DNA of 64,000 nt from CAIXQW01 sp046049675 (GCA_046049675.1 JBJORA010000034.1:24224-88223), one strand, 5' to 3'; shown: positions 16,856 to 27,353, numbered from the stretch's first letter. Notes: generated from the letters alone by a model not told the origin. A program made the numbers and translations.

Positions 16856-18655
16856 TTAGGCCACAAATATTTTGCTGATAAGATCAGCGTACTTTTCATT
16901 AATAACCTTACGCTTTAGCTTTAATGTTGGCGTCATTTCTCCCCCATCGATCGTCCACTCATTAGGCACTATCTGAAAGCGCTTGACGTGCTCGTAGTCG
17001 TTGAAGTGCTTGTTCATTAAATTGAGTTCGGCACGCAAAAGCTTTTGCACCTCTGCGCTATCAGCAAACGGAAGCGTATCATCAATAGTAATATTCTGCT
17101 TTGCTAATGCATCTTTGATATTGGTTTTATTAGGAACGATAAGCGCACCTACAAATTTTTCGTTGCTGCCTACCACCATCACTTGCTCTACGTATGGGCT
17201 TTCCTTTATCTTATTTTCTAAAACTTGAGGTGCAACATATTTACCAGCACTTAGCTTGAAAAGCTCCTTCTTACGATCAGTTATTTTAAGAAACTTATTG
17301 TCAAGCCATACACCAATATCGCCCGTATGAAACCATCCATCCTTAATTACCTCAGCTGTTAAATCTGGCCGTTTATAGTAACCAAGCATGACGTGCTGCC
17401 CTTTACAAATAATCTCACCATCTTCGGCAAGTTTTACTTCTTGGCCATTCATACCGATACCAACTGTACCAAAGCGTCTTCCACTCGCTTCGTGTCTGTT
17501 AACGGTTACCACTGGACTCGTTTCTGTAAGCCCATAACCTTCCATGATAATAAGCTTTGCGGCACCAAATACTTTTAGCAAACGCACTTGACACGCGGCA
17601 CTACCTGTAATAATCGCTTTAATATTGCCACCAATTGCGTCACGCCATTTGGTATAGACAAGCTTATCTGCAATTGCGCGTTGTATGTTATACCACATAC
17701 TATTGCCTTCTAAATTATACTGTTCGCTTAAAGCCAAACTCCAATCGAATATTTTACGCTTAATACCAGTTAGTTGCGAGCCTTTATCTACAATACGCTC
17801 GTAAACTTTTTCGAGCAAACGCGGCACGGTTGTAAATAAGTCGGGCTTTAGCTCGCGCAAATTGTCGCCAATGGTTTCCATGCCTTGCGCAAAGTATACA
17901 CTAATGCCTTTGTTGATGTAGATATGCATAACCATTCGTTCAAAAATATGATTAAGCGGCAAAAAGCTTAAAGCCATGCCGTCTTCCGAACAGAAGTAAA
18001 AACACTCCATACAGCATTCCACATTGGCTCCAATATTTCTGTGCGAAAGCATAACGCCTTTTGGGTGGCCTGTTGTACCACTTGTATATAAGATCGAAAA
18101 CAAGTCGTCTGTTTTTACCTTATTGCGACAATGCTCAATTTGTACAACTTCCTCAGCAGTTGGTGTTTGTAATAGCTGTGAATAGTGGTTTGCACCTTCT
18201 ACATTGTCGAAGCAATAAACATGCTTTAGACTTGGCACAAGACCTTGTACGGCTTGCACACGCTTTAGTAGCTTTTTATCGCCTACAAAAATAACTTCCA
18301 CCTTTGCATCGTTAAGCACGTAAGCCATCTCCTGCTCATTGAGTGTTGGATATAGCGGTACACTTACTGCGCCAATTTGTTGTATGGCCCAATCGGTGGC
18401 GCACCATTCAGGTCTGTTAGCACTGATGATACTTATTTTAGATCGGCCTTCGTAAGTACCATCGCCTGCGCCAAGCCCTAGCCTTAGTAAACTGGCCGAT
18501 AGTTGCTGAACCATAGTATTTACAGCAGTTGCCGTAAGCGTAATCCAAGTATCGTCTGGCTTTGCACCAAACATAACCTTGTTGGGAAAGCGCTGCACAT
18601 ATGCGTCAAAAAAATCGAAGAGACGAATATTGCTTTTAGAAGTAGTACTGTCCAT
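16856..18655 (-). CDS. Long-chain fatty acid--CoA ligase (AMP-forming)
   Basis: A 599-residue member of the adenylate-forming superfamily. It activates long-chain fatty acids with ATP to acyl-AMP and then acyl-CoA. The P-loop-like motif YTSGTTGHPKGVMLSH is at 190-205, the A5-type motif EGYGLTETSPVV lies near 380, and the GWFHTGDIG and DRKKELFKLSAGKYVAP blocks mark the hinge and C-terminal lid. The length fits FadD15-like ligases of Bacteroidota. Its ATG lies inside the last codons of the upstream TPR gene (20-nt overlap), so the two are translationally coupled. Substrate chain length is inferred from the family only. Confidence 0.93.
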   Translation of the reverse strand: MDSTTSKSNIRLFDFFDAYVQRFPNKVMFGAKPDDTWITLTATAVNTMVQQLSASLLRLGLGAGDGTYEGRSKISIISANRPEWCATDWAIQQIGAVSVPLYPTLNEQEMAYVLNDAKVEVIFVGDKKLLKRVQAVQGLVPSLKHVYCFDNVEGANHYSQLLQTPTAEEVVQIEHCRNKVKTDDLFSILYTSGTTGHPKGVMLSHRNIGANVECCMECFYFCSEDGMALSFLPLNHIFERMVMHIYINKGISVYFAQGMETIGDNLRELKPDLFTTVPRLLEKVYERIVDKGSQLTGIKRKIFDWSLALSEQYNLEGNSMWYNIQRAIADKLVYTKWRDAIGGNIKAIITGSAACQVRLLKVFGAAKLIIMEGYGLTETSPVVTVNRHEASGRRFGTVGIGMNGQEVKLAEDGEIICKGQHVMLGYYKRPDLTAEVIKDGWFHTGDIGVWLDNKFLKITDRKKELFKLSAGKYVAPQVLENKIKESPYVEQVMVVGSNEKFVGALIVPNKTNIKDALAKQNITIDDTLPFADSAEVQKLLRAELNLMNKHFNDYEHVKRFQIVPNEWTIDGGEMTPTLKLKRKVINEKYADLISKIFVA

Positions 18656-19727
18656 TTTGCGGAACTAATTTGTGCTCCGCAATATACTTAATAAAGTTTT
18701 GATAACTATCTGCATTTTCTGCATACCAATGACTAAAACGTTCTTCATTCATTAAATTGCCAAATATCCAACGATTGTAAGTTTCAAAATGACCTTCCGC
18801 TACAAGCGTTTGTAGGTGACTTACCATTGCAAGCGGATAAGTATCCTTGTACGCATTAGTCCAGTCTAATAAAAATCGCATGCGAAACATAATGATGTTA
18901 TTGTCCGTCAATCCACCAACAAGCATGTACTTATTGTTTTCATACACTTGGCAGAGTGACTTCTGCAAACTGCCGCGACTTGCAGACGCTTTGCCACTTA
19001 AACCTTTGGCGATATCATTGCCATTGTACATCGCTTGAAACATGCGATTATAAGCATCGTACAATAATTTTTTCATTTCATTAGACCGCACAGACATTGG
19101 CTCCATTAACACATATGTTTCTGCAAGCAGAATTGTCTTTACGATATTTTCATTCACTGTAATTTCTTGCTTGGCTAAGTGGTAATAGTTTGCAGGAAAA
19201 GAAGGATCTTTCTTAATGCCCTTTTCCCAAAATTTTAGTGCGTCTTCATCTTTCTCGAAAATAAAATACAAGTTGCCTTTTGCTTCGTATAGCATGCCAC
19301 TATTGGGGAATAACTCTAGGCCTTTATTAAGCACCTTTCTTGCATTGTCGAAGCTTGCTGCTTGTGTATGTACTGTAGCTGCAAATGCAAAAGTTGCTTC
19401 GTCGGCAGTTGGCAATTCAATAGCCTTTTCAACTAAAAATGCTGCCATGCCAAGATTAGCATTAAGCATATATGCCCTAGCCAACTCGCAATGAAAAAAT
19501 GGATTGTCGGGTTCTTCTCCAACACAATAACGCATCAAATTAATCGCACTGCCATAGCTTTTTGCTTTGAAGGCGCTTTGCGCTTCTGCATATAGCTCTT
19601 TACCCTGCTCTGTTTTATACAAAGCTTGTGCGTTGCAAGTATTAGTGTATAGCAATGACAAAGCATACATTGCCCACACTAAGCTTGTAAGAATAAGTTG
19701 CCTTTGCACTATACAAAAGTATTGCAT
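18636..19727 (-). CDS. Exported TPR-repeat protein
   Basis: Start chosen at ATG 19727 (MQYFCIVQRQ), since a -7-like CATCTTTG lies just upstream and the four extra codons to 19739 add nothing. The 363-residue product has a hydrophobic signal segment up to about residue 34 (ending NTCNAQA), then helical TPR pairs to about 190: YAEAQSAFKAKSYGSAINLM, NPFFHCELARAYMLNANLG, and GMLYEAKGNLYFIFEKDEDALKFWEKG-type repeats. The second half has no recognised motif but keeps a helical, aromatic-rich character. Its stop overlaps the start of the acyl-CoA ligase. A periplasmic scaffolding role is inferred from the signal and TPRs; the partner is unknown. Confidence 0.7.
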   Translation of the reverse strand: MQYFCIVQRQLILTSLVWAMYALSLLYTNTCNAQALYKTEQGKELYAEAQSAFKAKSYGSAINLMRYCVGEEPDNPFFHCELARAYMLNANLGMAAFLVEKAIELPTADEATFAFAATVHTQAASFDNARKVLNKGLELFPNSGMLYEAKGNLYFIFEKDEDALKFWEKGIKKDPSFPANYYHLAKQEITVNENIVKTILLAETYVLMEPMSVRSNEMKKLLYDAYNRMFQAMYNGNDIAKGLSGKASASRGSLQKSLCQVYENNKYMLVGGLTDNNIIMFRMRFLLDWTNAYKDTYPLAMVSHLQTLVAEGHFETYNRWIFGNLMNEERFSHWYAENADSYQNFIKYIAEHKLVPQNGQYYF

Positions 19728-19814
19728 AATAAGTAACAAAGATGCTAGGCGTTATGTCATTTTTTCAAATGCAGTAATTGCAAATTATAACCTTAAAATG
19801 TATGTTCTGCTATA

Positions 19815-21332
19815 CTACTTCACATCGCCCATCAATTTCTTTATCAATGGAGAAATTACAATTAGTACAATTCCTGCAATGAGCGCATAGATAGCCAATT
19901 GCTTGTAGCCAGCAGTAAATGCCAGTAGTTTTTCAGTAGCGCTTGCATTTTCATTTGGCGAGGACATGCCAGCACCTAAAATACCTGCGGCGTATTGTCC
20001 ATAAGCACTTGCTAAGAACCATAGACCCATCATCATTCCCCACATTTTCTTTGGCGACAAGCGTGTCATTAAGCTTAGGCCAATAGGCGACAAACATAAC
20101 TCACCAAAAGTGATCACAAAGTAGCCAAGAACAAATAATTCAAGACCCGTTTTGCCATTTGCATCTGCAAAGAATTTTGTTGAATGAAAAACATAAAATG
20201 CTAGCGCCAAGAACAAGAAGCCTACGCCAAATAATATTGCAGTGCCTGGTTCAATTTTTTTTCTTGCTAGTGCAACCAATACAATACCTACAATTGGACT
20301 AAATACTATTACAAACAGTGAATTAGCTGAATTGTTTACAGAAACCGGCAACATCTTTATCCCGAGAAAAGTATTGTGCAGATTGTACGTTGCAAATAAA
20401 TTTAAACTGCCACCACTTTGCTCAAAAAATGCCCAAAAGAAAATAGAAAAAATTGCGAAGATGATCGCCGCAATAATTTTATTTCTTGTAGCAGCGTCAA
20501 ACTTAAATGCCTCATACAAAATATACAATACCGTGGCAGGACCAATTATTTTCATAAATATATCGGTATAGCTCGTATTTGTAATCATTAGATAAACCAA
20601 AGGCATCATTGCAATAGAAGCGATATATACCACTTTATCAAGCACTTTTGGATTATGCTTTAATGCAGGCGGATTGCCTATAGGCCCAAGTTGTTTTTTA
20701 GTTGCCAAAAATACCAGCAAACCAATAGCCATTACAAAAGCGCTAGCGCCAAAGGCGTACTTAAAGCCATATTTATATGCCAATAAAGGACAAAGTATGC
20801 CAGCCAATGTAGCACCAATATTAATAGCAGAATAGAACAAAGTAAAACCCGCTTCCCTACGGCCATCGCCTTTGGCATACAACTCGCCCACCATTGTGCT
20901 AATATTTGGCTTAAAGAATCCCGTGCCTACAATAAGCAAGCACATGCCAGGAAAGAAGTACTGCTGGGCATCTACGAACAAAACGATGTTTGCCAGAATC
21001 ATTAAGATGGCACCCCACAGCAAACTCTTCTTAAAGCCTAGTATTTTATCGGCAAATAAACCACCAATAAAAGTAAAGGCATAAACAAAGGCCTGAATAG
21101 CCCCGTATTTCAAATTGCTATCGCCATCGCTATAGGCTAAACCAGCTACTTTGTCCGCCATAAAAATAGTAAGTAAGCTTCTATTGCCGTAAAAGCAAAA
21201 GCGCTCCCACATTTCTGTAAAAGAAAGTGCCCATACTTGCTTAGGATAGGTGCCTTTGAAGTCTTGAATGGCTGCTAAGGCAGGATCGGTTTGCTCTTTA
21301 AGGTCGTCTAGGTAGTTGGTTGCTGTACTCAT
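19815..21332 (-). CDS. POT/PTR family proton-dependent peptide transporter
   Basis: A 505-residue inner-membrane symporter importing di- and tripeptides with protons. The family signature ExxERFxxYG appears as EMWERFCFYG at residues 40-49. The FKPNISTMVGELY block (PTR2 signature region) lies near 145-160, and about 14 hydrophobic segments follow each other, as usual for bacterial members. Start: ATG 21332 (MSTATNYLDD) is preferred. The frame stays open back to 21470, but that start would lie inside the hairpin at 21451-21470 that probably ends the upstream giant gene, and the extra 46 residues look non-coding. Confidence 0.92.
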   Translation of the reverse strand: MSTATNYLDDLKEQTDPALAAIQDFKGTYPKQVWALSFTEMWERFCFYGNRSLLTIFMADKVAGLAYSDGDSNLKYGAIQAFVYAFTFIGGLFADKILGFKKSLLWGAILMILANIVLFVDAQQYFFPGMCLLIVGTGFFKPNISTMVGELYAKGDGRREAGFTLFYSAINIGATLAGILCPLLAYKYGFKYAFGASAFVMAIGLLVFLATKKQLGPIGNPPALKHNPKVLDKVVYIASIAMMPLVYLMITNTSYTDIFMKIIGPATVLYILYEAFKFDAATRNKIIAAIIFAIFSIFFWAFFEQSGGSLNLFATYNLHNTFLGIKMLPVSVNNSANSLFVIVFSPIVGIVLVALARKKIEPGTAILFGVGFLFLALAFYVFHSTKFFADANGKTGLELFVLGYFVITFGELCLSPIGLSLMTRLSPKKMWGMMMGLWFLASAYGQYAAGILGAGMSSPNENASATEKLLAFTAGYKQLAIYALIAGIVLIVISPLIKKLMGDVK

Positions 21333-21450
21333 TGTGATATGTTGACTGCACAAGTTAGGGCTTATGCCTGTTTTGACAAAATGTAGCTTTGAAGGGGCGG
21401 GGGCATTGTGCAAGTGATGTCCTGAATAAAACCGCTTTAAAATATAAAGA

Positions 21451-21470
21451 GTGGCCAGAAAACTGACCAC
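21451..21470 (-). terminator. Hairpin, possible weak terminator of the giant T9SS gene
   Basis: On the minus strand GTGGTCAG-TTTT-CTGGCCAC forms an eight-pair stem (one G-T mismatch-type pair) 26 nt after the stop of the gene ending at 21496. It is followed by the T-rich but interrupted TCTTTATATTTT. Confidence 0.45.
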
Positions 21471-21495
21471 CCCTTACATATAACCCGTAATAAAC

Positions 21496-24400
21496 CTAAC
21501 CTAATTTAGTAACCAGCAAGCTTGTGCTTTTAGCACCTTTTTTGCTGATTTGCAAAATGTAGTTACCTGCATTTTGCTGTTGCAAAGGTACAACAATTTG
21601 ATTTTCACCAAAATATATTTTGCTGCTTTTTTTCCATACACTGCGACCAGTGGCGTCTAGTAGATTTAATTCTACGGTAGCGTCTTGCTCGCTATAATAA
21701 CTCAATGTAGTTTGACCAGTGGTTGGATTTGGATATAATATTGCACCATTGCGGCGTAACGCCACAATATTGCTCAAGTATTTTTTGCCTGTCGCCGTAG
21801 TTAAAGTAGCTTGATAGTAAGCAGTATGTGGCGCATTACTGTGTACAAACTGTGTATTATCGCTAAGATTTGCAAGCGGTGCCAAGCTCTGAGGCGATGT
21901 ACCAACTGATAAACTTAGTTGTGCATTTGGCAAGCTATTAGTTGTTGTCGCAAGTAAAACATTGTTTGTTGCCAACATACTACCTTCAAGCAAAATAGCT
22001 GGTTCAACAGCCAAGCCAGAACCAGTAGCGTTTAAGTAAAAACTGCTAAAGCCAGTAACACCAAACTGGGTTTCCCATGCTTGTAATGCAGGTATCCAAG
22101 TGGCAGTTACACTATGTAAGATTTGTGTGCCGCCAGGCAAGCCGCCACCTGGCACTTGTGTAATTGTATAAGAAGCAGTACCTGCAGTAGTATCTGGCAA
22201 AACTTCTGCAAGACCATTAGCAGCCAAAGCGCTATCAAGTGTCATCAAATCGCTATGTGCAAAGTATAATGTTATAGTTGCTGGTCCTTGGCGTGTTGGG
22301 GTAATCTGATAGTGACGAGGTGCATAGTAAGTGCCGCTAGCTAGCAATACATTGCCTACAGTTACACATGCGTCTGTGCCACCTAGTACATTTCCGCCAG
22401 CACCATCATTAATGCGGCAAATAGTAGAGCACGCTACATCGGTATAGTTAACAGTTGCACCATCTACCTGCTCGATGTATACACAAGTTGTACCTGCAGT
22501 ACTTTGACTAGCACCTGGCGTCATAAATATTACACCTGTACCTGGATCTACGTTTACAACAGTCGTATCCGTATCAGTGCAGCCAAACAAGTCTGTTCCT
22601 GTTACCGTGTACGTGCCTGCCATTGCAGATGTAGCAACAAAGGCTTGGTTTTCTACAACACCGCCTGTCCATGTGCTGCCACTTAGGGTAGAACTGCTAG
22701 ATGAATTTAGTACGCCACTGCTGCCTTCACAGAAAGTATATGGATTAGCAACAACATTTACCACTGGGAGCGTTCTTCCATACAATACAATTGTATCAAC
22801 TGCAACGCAACCATTGGCATCTTCTACAGTTACTGCCACGTTGTTTATGCCAGCATTGAGCGATGCATTGACACTTGCAGTAGTATTAGCATCAAAGTTT
22901 GCACCAGTCCACAAAATAGTAGTTGCTGGAGCAGATGTAGTAACTGCCAATGGCAAGGCATTACTTGCATTATAATTTGCACTACTACATAGCGTATCTG
23001 AAGCGCCATTATTTGCAAGTGTTGCTACAATTGCTTCATCAATTGTAACGCTTGTTTCGCTGGTACAGCCGTAGGTAACATCGCTTACGGTATAAGTGTA
23101 ATTGCCAACACTTGTTGGGCTAAAAACACCTATGCCATTATATGTTCCGCTACCACCAGTAGCTGTTACATCCACGAGTGCTCCGCCATTACATAGTTGA
23201 CTTGTAATAGAAGCTGCAGCTGTAATATTATTTTGAACCGTTACAGTTTGCAATTGCGTTGTTGTATTGCCGCTTGCATCTGTATAGTTCCATGTTACAA
23301 TATACGTACCATTCGCTGCATAGCTTGTTGCATCTGTTGTAGTACCAGTAATGCTACCGCTACAATTATCAGTTGCTGTAGGCGCAGTTAAAGTTGTTGA
23401 GCAATCAGCTACAACATCAATATTTGCATTATCTGGCACTGGTGCAGTTGTATCTTCTACCATCACTTCAAGTGTAAATACGTATGAGGGGAAGTTTTGT
23501 GCATTGCTCGTAACTGTAACTTCTATATATTTTGTACCAGTATCTGCACATGTAGGATTAATATCTAAAGTAACTGCTTGCGAGTTGTTTGGCGACACTG
23601 TTCCGCTATTTGTTCCGCCAGTAATGGTTGTGATACCGCTACCCGAACCTGCTACCGATGCAACGTATGACATAGCAGCTGTTCCAAGATTGTTAAGATA
23701 TAGCACATAATTACTTGTAGCGCCTACAACAGCAGGGCTAATAGTTAGAGTGTCTAGAGCATTAATGGTTGTGCTACCAACCTCCACTTCTATGTTGGCT
23801 TCATCATTATCTACAATCGATACTATCGCACTATCTGTTCCAATAGTTGCATTTGTTGTCGAAGCAAAACCTATGCCTACAGTTTCCGTTGCTTCGTCAT
23901 CTATATCTGCTACTTCTGTTAAAGTAACTGTTGATTGCAAAGCGCCTGGTGCAATAGAAATTGGAGCAATAGCCATGGTATAATCGCTACCAGATGTTGC
24001 TGTACCATATAGGGCATATGTTGCAGATACCGTTTTTTCACTTGCTGCACTTAATACAAATTGTACATCTGTGCTAGCAGTACCCCCAACAGTTTCTGTT
24101 ATACTTGTTGAAACAGGCACTATACTGATCGTTGGTGCTGCATCGTCGTCTGTAATCGATATTGTATATGTTCCTGCTACTGGACTTGCGCCACTTGCAC
24201 TTGCAATCGTAGCAACTATTTGTTCATCATCCTCATCTACCGCATCGGCTACAGCTGCAACAGTTGCGGTGCCACTTGTACTTAGTGCAGGAATACTTAT
24301 TGATGTTGCCGCGTTGTAGTCACCTGATTCTGCGTCGCCGCTGTAGGTAACGCTTACACTTGTAGCAAAAGCACTAGGATGACTCAAGGTAGCTGCAAAG

Positions 24401-27036
24401 TTACTTGTGCCGCCTGTTTCGGTTATGCTGCCCGAGCCTGCTGATAAAGTAACCGTAGGCATAGCTTCGTCATCAACTACTGTTACAACACTTGTGTTAG
24501 AGGATCCAACTGTACCAGCGCTTACAGAATTTATTTGCAAAGTGACACTTTCGTTGGTTTCATATACTGCATCATCAACTGCGTACACATTAGCAATGTT
24601 GCTTGTAAGATTGCCCGCCGTAATTGTGAGGCTAGCTGTTGCGCCAGTATAGTCTGAGCCACTAGTTGCACTGCCACTAGCCACGCCAATGCTTGCTACA
24701 ATATCGTACGAAGCTATATTGCTTGCTACTACTTGAAACGCAAAGCTATCTTGCAATGCTTCACTCACACTACCGCTTGTAGTTACAAAAGTTACTACAG
24801 GCACTGGTTCGTTATCCTGCACATTGATTGTGTTTTGTTGCGTGCCACTTTCGGTAGCATTGCTAGCTGTACTAACATCAATAATGATCGTTTCAGTTAA
24901 TTCTGCTATTGCATCGTCGCTAGTATTGATTGCGATAGTACCTGTGGTTGCAAGTGCAGGAATAGTAATACTTGCTACCGACGTATAGTCACTACCTGCA
25001 TTAGCGGTACCTGTGTATCCTAAATTTATTGTTACACTTTGTGTTGTTGCATTACTCAAAGTTGCAGTAACTGTTGTTGTACCTCCTTCAGTCACAGTTG
25101 TAGGAGAAGACGTTATGCTAACAGTTGGTGTTGTTTCGTTATCAATAATTGTTACTGTTTGTTGTTGCACGCCGCTTTCGGTGCCATTTGACACGCTAGT
25201 AATATCTACAATCACTGTTTCGTTGCCTTCAAAAATAGCATCGTCTGTACTACTTAAAGTGATACTAGCAGACAATGTACCTGGCGCAATAGTAATTGTC
25301 GTTGTACCACTTCTATCGGTGCTACCAGCTGTGCCGCTATATGCAACTGTAACTACAACAGGGTTATTATTTACACCTGTAATTGTAGCAGTTAATTGAA
25401 CACTACCGCCATTTTCTGCCATTGTGATAGCACTTGTACTAAGTGTTACCGGCGGGTTACAGATATACTTTAGATGCGCAGCTTTGCCACATACCGCCAC
25501 TGGACCCAAAGTGTCTACAACGTATTGCGCACCCGCCAATTCTGTTGCATTTATTACACGTTTCTGAACACCAGAGCTTATTGCATAATGCATTACCTTG
25601 TTATTATCTACAACATGCCCAAGCTGTGTAGCATGACCCACTTCATGCAGCATTACGCTATAAAAATCTAGCTGTGCGAAAGTAGGTGTACCAACATTGC
25701 CATAAAACCACGGACTTGCATCGTCAATTGTAATATCAATTTCTCTCACATACCAGTAAATCACGGAGCCAACTTGACATCCCGAATATCTGCTTGTGGC
25801 TGTGCCCAAAACTCCAGCGCCTAATTCTGCCCCAACATCAAATCGCACAATATTTACGTTATCGTTGGCTGTTGCGTTAATGCTAGTATCTGTGCCAATA
25901 TACCAATTAATGCCAGATGCGCAGCTCCATTGATCAACTACATTGGTCAGATCTGTTTTTGCGGGTGCATTTGTACTAAAGCCGCTAAATGGCCTGAATG
26001 TGTAACCTCCAGTACTATTGCTATTGATATGTCTAGCAATGTATGCACTATCGATGACAGCAGTTAAAGCACCATCTACATCAAATGTAAGGTTGGTAAT
26101 ATTATAGTCTATTTGTAATGCTGTGCTACTTGTGGCAGTGTTGCTGCCATCGGTTACACGAATATTGCCAGTACCTGCAGGGTTTGGCACGCGAACTTGA
26201 ATTTGCGTATTACTCCAACTTAAATACTGACTAGCTAATGGCGACAGCCATGTGCCTGGATTATTAGCATTATTAAATTGCACCTCACTCGTGCCTCTTG
26301 TTGCACCAAATCCGTTGCCATTAATAGTAAGAATTTCGCCTTTGCCTGCATTTATTGCACTTGGATTGAAACTTGTAATAGTTGCGCCTGCACTTACTGA
26401 CTGTAATACACCACTGCCATTTGTGTTGCTACTAAATACTTGCCCACTGCCTACATGATGATGATGTGATGCATGCTCTGAATTGACGTAAGTGACAACA
26501 GTACTCCAATCTAAAGTTGAAAGGCTTACCATGGGCGAACCTGTAACAACTTCTACCGATGCATACAAATCTGTTGTAAGATCTGTATAGTCTGCAAAAA
26601 CATCTGCTGCATGCTGCTCCTCGGCATCGTACATCACTCCACCCTGCACAGCAGCATAGCATTCAAAGTAATTGAGCGAAGGACTAAAAGGCTCATTGCT
26701 TGGAATTAGCGTAAATAAACCCGCATTGCCAACTGCTAGATTTAATACATTGCTTGTTACTTGCTTTTCTAGACCAACAGTTCCACCCTGCTCAATAACC
26801 TTAATTGTACCACTTAGTGTGCCTTTAAAGCGCTTGGTAACTTGCAAGGAATAGATGGTGTAAATATTAAGATGATTATCGTCCCAAGCACATGTTTTAC
26901 TTAAGACTTTGGCTTCTACTACTTGTGTACTATTTTGTACTCTTGAAGCTAGTGCTACGGGTTGCAGCATGCACTGCGCTAGCGTAGCTGTTGAAAAAAA
27001 CAATAAAACAGTTAACGCGTAAAAATATTTCTGCAT
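21496..27036 (-). CDS. Giant T9SS cargo: metzincin-like domain, five Calx-beta repeats, type A sorting domain
   Basis: About 1846 residues from ATG 27036 (TTG 27042 is the other option; positions below count from it). Signal peptide to about residue 23. An IPT/TIG-like domain spans about 222-310 (ITSFNPSAINAGKGEILTI). A zinc-protease domain follows, with HEVGHATQLGH at 466-476 and Met-turn VMHYAIS around Met484; this fits the metzincin HExxHxxxxxH pattern, although Gln replaces the usual Gly at the eighth position. Five Calx-beta repeats of about 108 residues run from about 532 to 1090, each with SGSDYT- or DDAxxExxETV-like marks. Then come an HYR-like module, a Cys-containing region, and the type A sorting domain beginning LYPNPTTGQTTL. 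Secreted to or beyond the cell surface by T9SS; the substrate is unknown. HHHH at 193-196 may bind metal. Confidence 0.85.
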   Translation of the reverse strand: MQKYFYALTVLLFFSTATLAQCMLQPVALASRVQNSTQVVEAKVLSKTCAWDDNHLNIYTIYSLQVTKRFKGTLSGTIKVIEQGGTVGLEKQVTSNVLNLAVGNAGLFTLIPSNEPFSPSLNYFECYAAVQGGVMYDAEEQHAADVFADYTDLTTDLYASVEVVTGSPMVSLSTLDWSTVVTYVNSEHASHHHHVGSGQVFSSNTNGSGVLQSVSAGATITSFNPSAINAGKGEILTINGNGFGATRGTSEVQFNNANNPGTWLSPLASQYLSWSNTQIQVRVPNPAGTGNIRVTDGSNTATSSTALQIDYNITNLTFDVDGALTAVIDSAYIARHINSNSTGGYTFRPFSGFSTNAPAKTDLTNVVDQWSCASGINWYIGTDTSINATANDNVNIVRFDVGAELGAGVLGTATSRYSGCQVGSVIYWYVREIDITIDDASPWFYGNVGTPTFAQLDFYSVMLHEVGHATQLGHVVDNNKVMHYAISSGVQKRVINATELAGAQYVVDTLGPVAVCGKAAHLKYICNPPVTLSTSAITMAENGGSVQLTATITGVNNNPVVVTVAYSGTAGSTDRSGTTTITIAPGTLSASITLSSTDDAIFEGNETVIVDITSVSNGTESGVQQQTVTIIDNETTPTVSITSSPTTVTEGGTTTVTATLSNATTQSVTINLGYTGTANAGSDYTSVASITIPALATTGTIAINTSDDAIAELTETIIIDVSTASNATESGTQQNTINVQDNEPVPVVTFVTTSGSVSEALQDSFAFQVVASNIASYDIVASIGVASGSATSGSDYTGATASLTITAGNLTSNIANVYAVDDAVYETNESVTLQINSVSAGTVGSSNTSVVTVVDDEAMPTVTLSAGSGSITETGGTSNFAATLSHPSAFATSVSVTYSGDAESGDYNAATSISIPALSTSGTATVAAVADAVDEDDEQIVATIASASGASPVAGTYTISITDDDAAPTISIVPVSTSITETVGGTASTDVQFVLSAASEKTVSATYALYGTATSGSDYTMAIAPISIAPGALQSTVTLTEVADIDDEATETVGIGFASTTNATIGTDSAIVSIVDNDEANIEVEVGSTTINALDTLTISPAVVGATSNYVLYLNNLGTAAMSYVASVAGSGSGITTITGGTNSGTVSPNNSQAVTLDINPTCADTGTKYIEVTVTSNAQNFPSYVFTLEVMVEDTTAPVPDNANIDVVADCSTTLTAPTATDNCSGSITGTTTDATSYAANGTYIVTWNYTDASGNTTTQLQTVTVQNNITAAASITSQLCNGGALVDVTATGGSGTYNGIGVFSPTSVGNYTYTVSDVTYGCTSETSVTIDEAIVATLANNGASDTLCSSANYNASNALPLAVTTSAPATTILWTGANFDANTTASVNASLNAGINNVAVTVEDANGCVAVDTIVLYGRTLPVVNVVANPYTFCEGSSGVLNSSSSSTLSGSTWTGGVVENQAFVATSAMAGTYTVTGTDLFGCTDTDTTVVNVDPGTGVIFMTPGASQSTAGTTCVYIEQVDGATVNYTDVACSTICRINDGAGGNVLGGTDACVTVGNVLLASGTYYAPRHYQITPTRQGPATITLYFAHSDLMTLDSALAANGLAEVLPDTTAGTASYTITQVPGGGLPGGTQILHSVTATWIPALQAWETQFGVTGFSSFYLNATGSGLAVEPAILLEGSMLATNNVLLATTTNSLPNAQLSLSVGTSPQSLAPLANLSDNTQFVHSNAPHTAYYQATLTTATGKKYLSNIVALRRNGAILYPNPTTGQTTLSYYSEQDATVELNLLDATGRSVWKKSSKIYFGENQIVVPLQQQNAGNYILQISKKGAKSTSLLVTKLG

Positions 27037-27058
27037 AAGCAATCTGGTTGAATAGCCT

Positions 27059-27089
27059 GCAAGTTAGCCACATAGTGTTTGATTGTCAA
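27059..27089 (-). promoter_or_regulatory. Promoter of the giant T9SS gene
   Basis: TTG (27089-27087), a 20-nt spacer and TAACTTGC (27066-27059) on the minus strand. This is close to the -33/-7 consensus, with the last two bases of the -7 box changed. The 5' leader before ATG 27036 would be about 18 nt. Confidence 0.5.
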
Positions 27090-27353
27090 CTATTTAGGTA
27101 TTGAATTTGGTGCTTTTGTGACTGCTTACACAATAAAAGCAGCAATACGGCATTGGCATTGGTGATAATACCAGCGCTTATGTTGCAGCCGAATCAAGCT
27201 TCTTTTCTTCCCTCTTCGTAAATAAAGTGGAACATATATCAAATACTTAGCACGTATAGATATTTGAATCTCATTAGACAGGTCAACTTATGACAGGATT
27301 ATCTGCTTTACTTTGAAACTTGTTACAAACACTTAGCGATTTTGCCATACAAA
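27090..27353. other. Intergenic DNA between the atp operon and the giant gene
   Basis: The gap from 27037 to 27412 holds the promoter of the giant gene at one end and the atp terminator at the other. In the 264 bases between them I see no open frame with a plausible start, no tRNA-like fold and no clear repeat. A degraded atpG was looked for by eye and not found. Confidence 0.5.

Noticed and set aside
21333..21470. N-terminal extension of the POT transporter
   Set aside because: The frame is open, but the first codon falls inside a hairpin and the extra residues do not fit the family; ATG 21332 fits well.
23351..25399. Several antisense frames of 60-132 codons opposite the giant T9SS gene
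   Set aside because: They are Val/Pro/Ser-rich mirrors of the Thr/Ser/Val-rich Calx-beta repeats and have no start signals.
23400..25450. DNA-level repeat region, considered as CRISPR or tandem satellite
   Set aside because: The periodicity of about 325 bases is explained by five diverged Calx-beta protein repeats; there are no short identical repeats with spacers.
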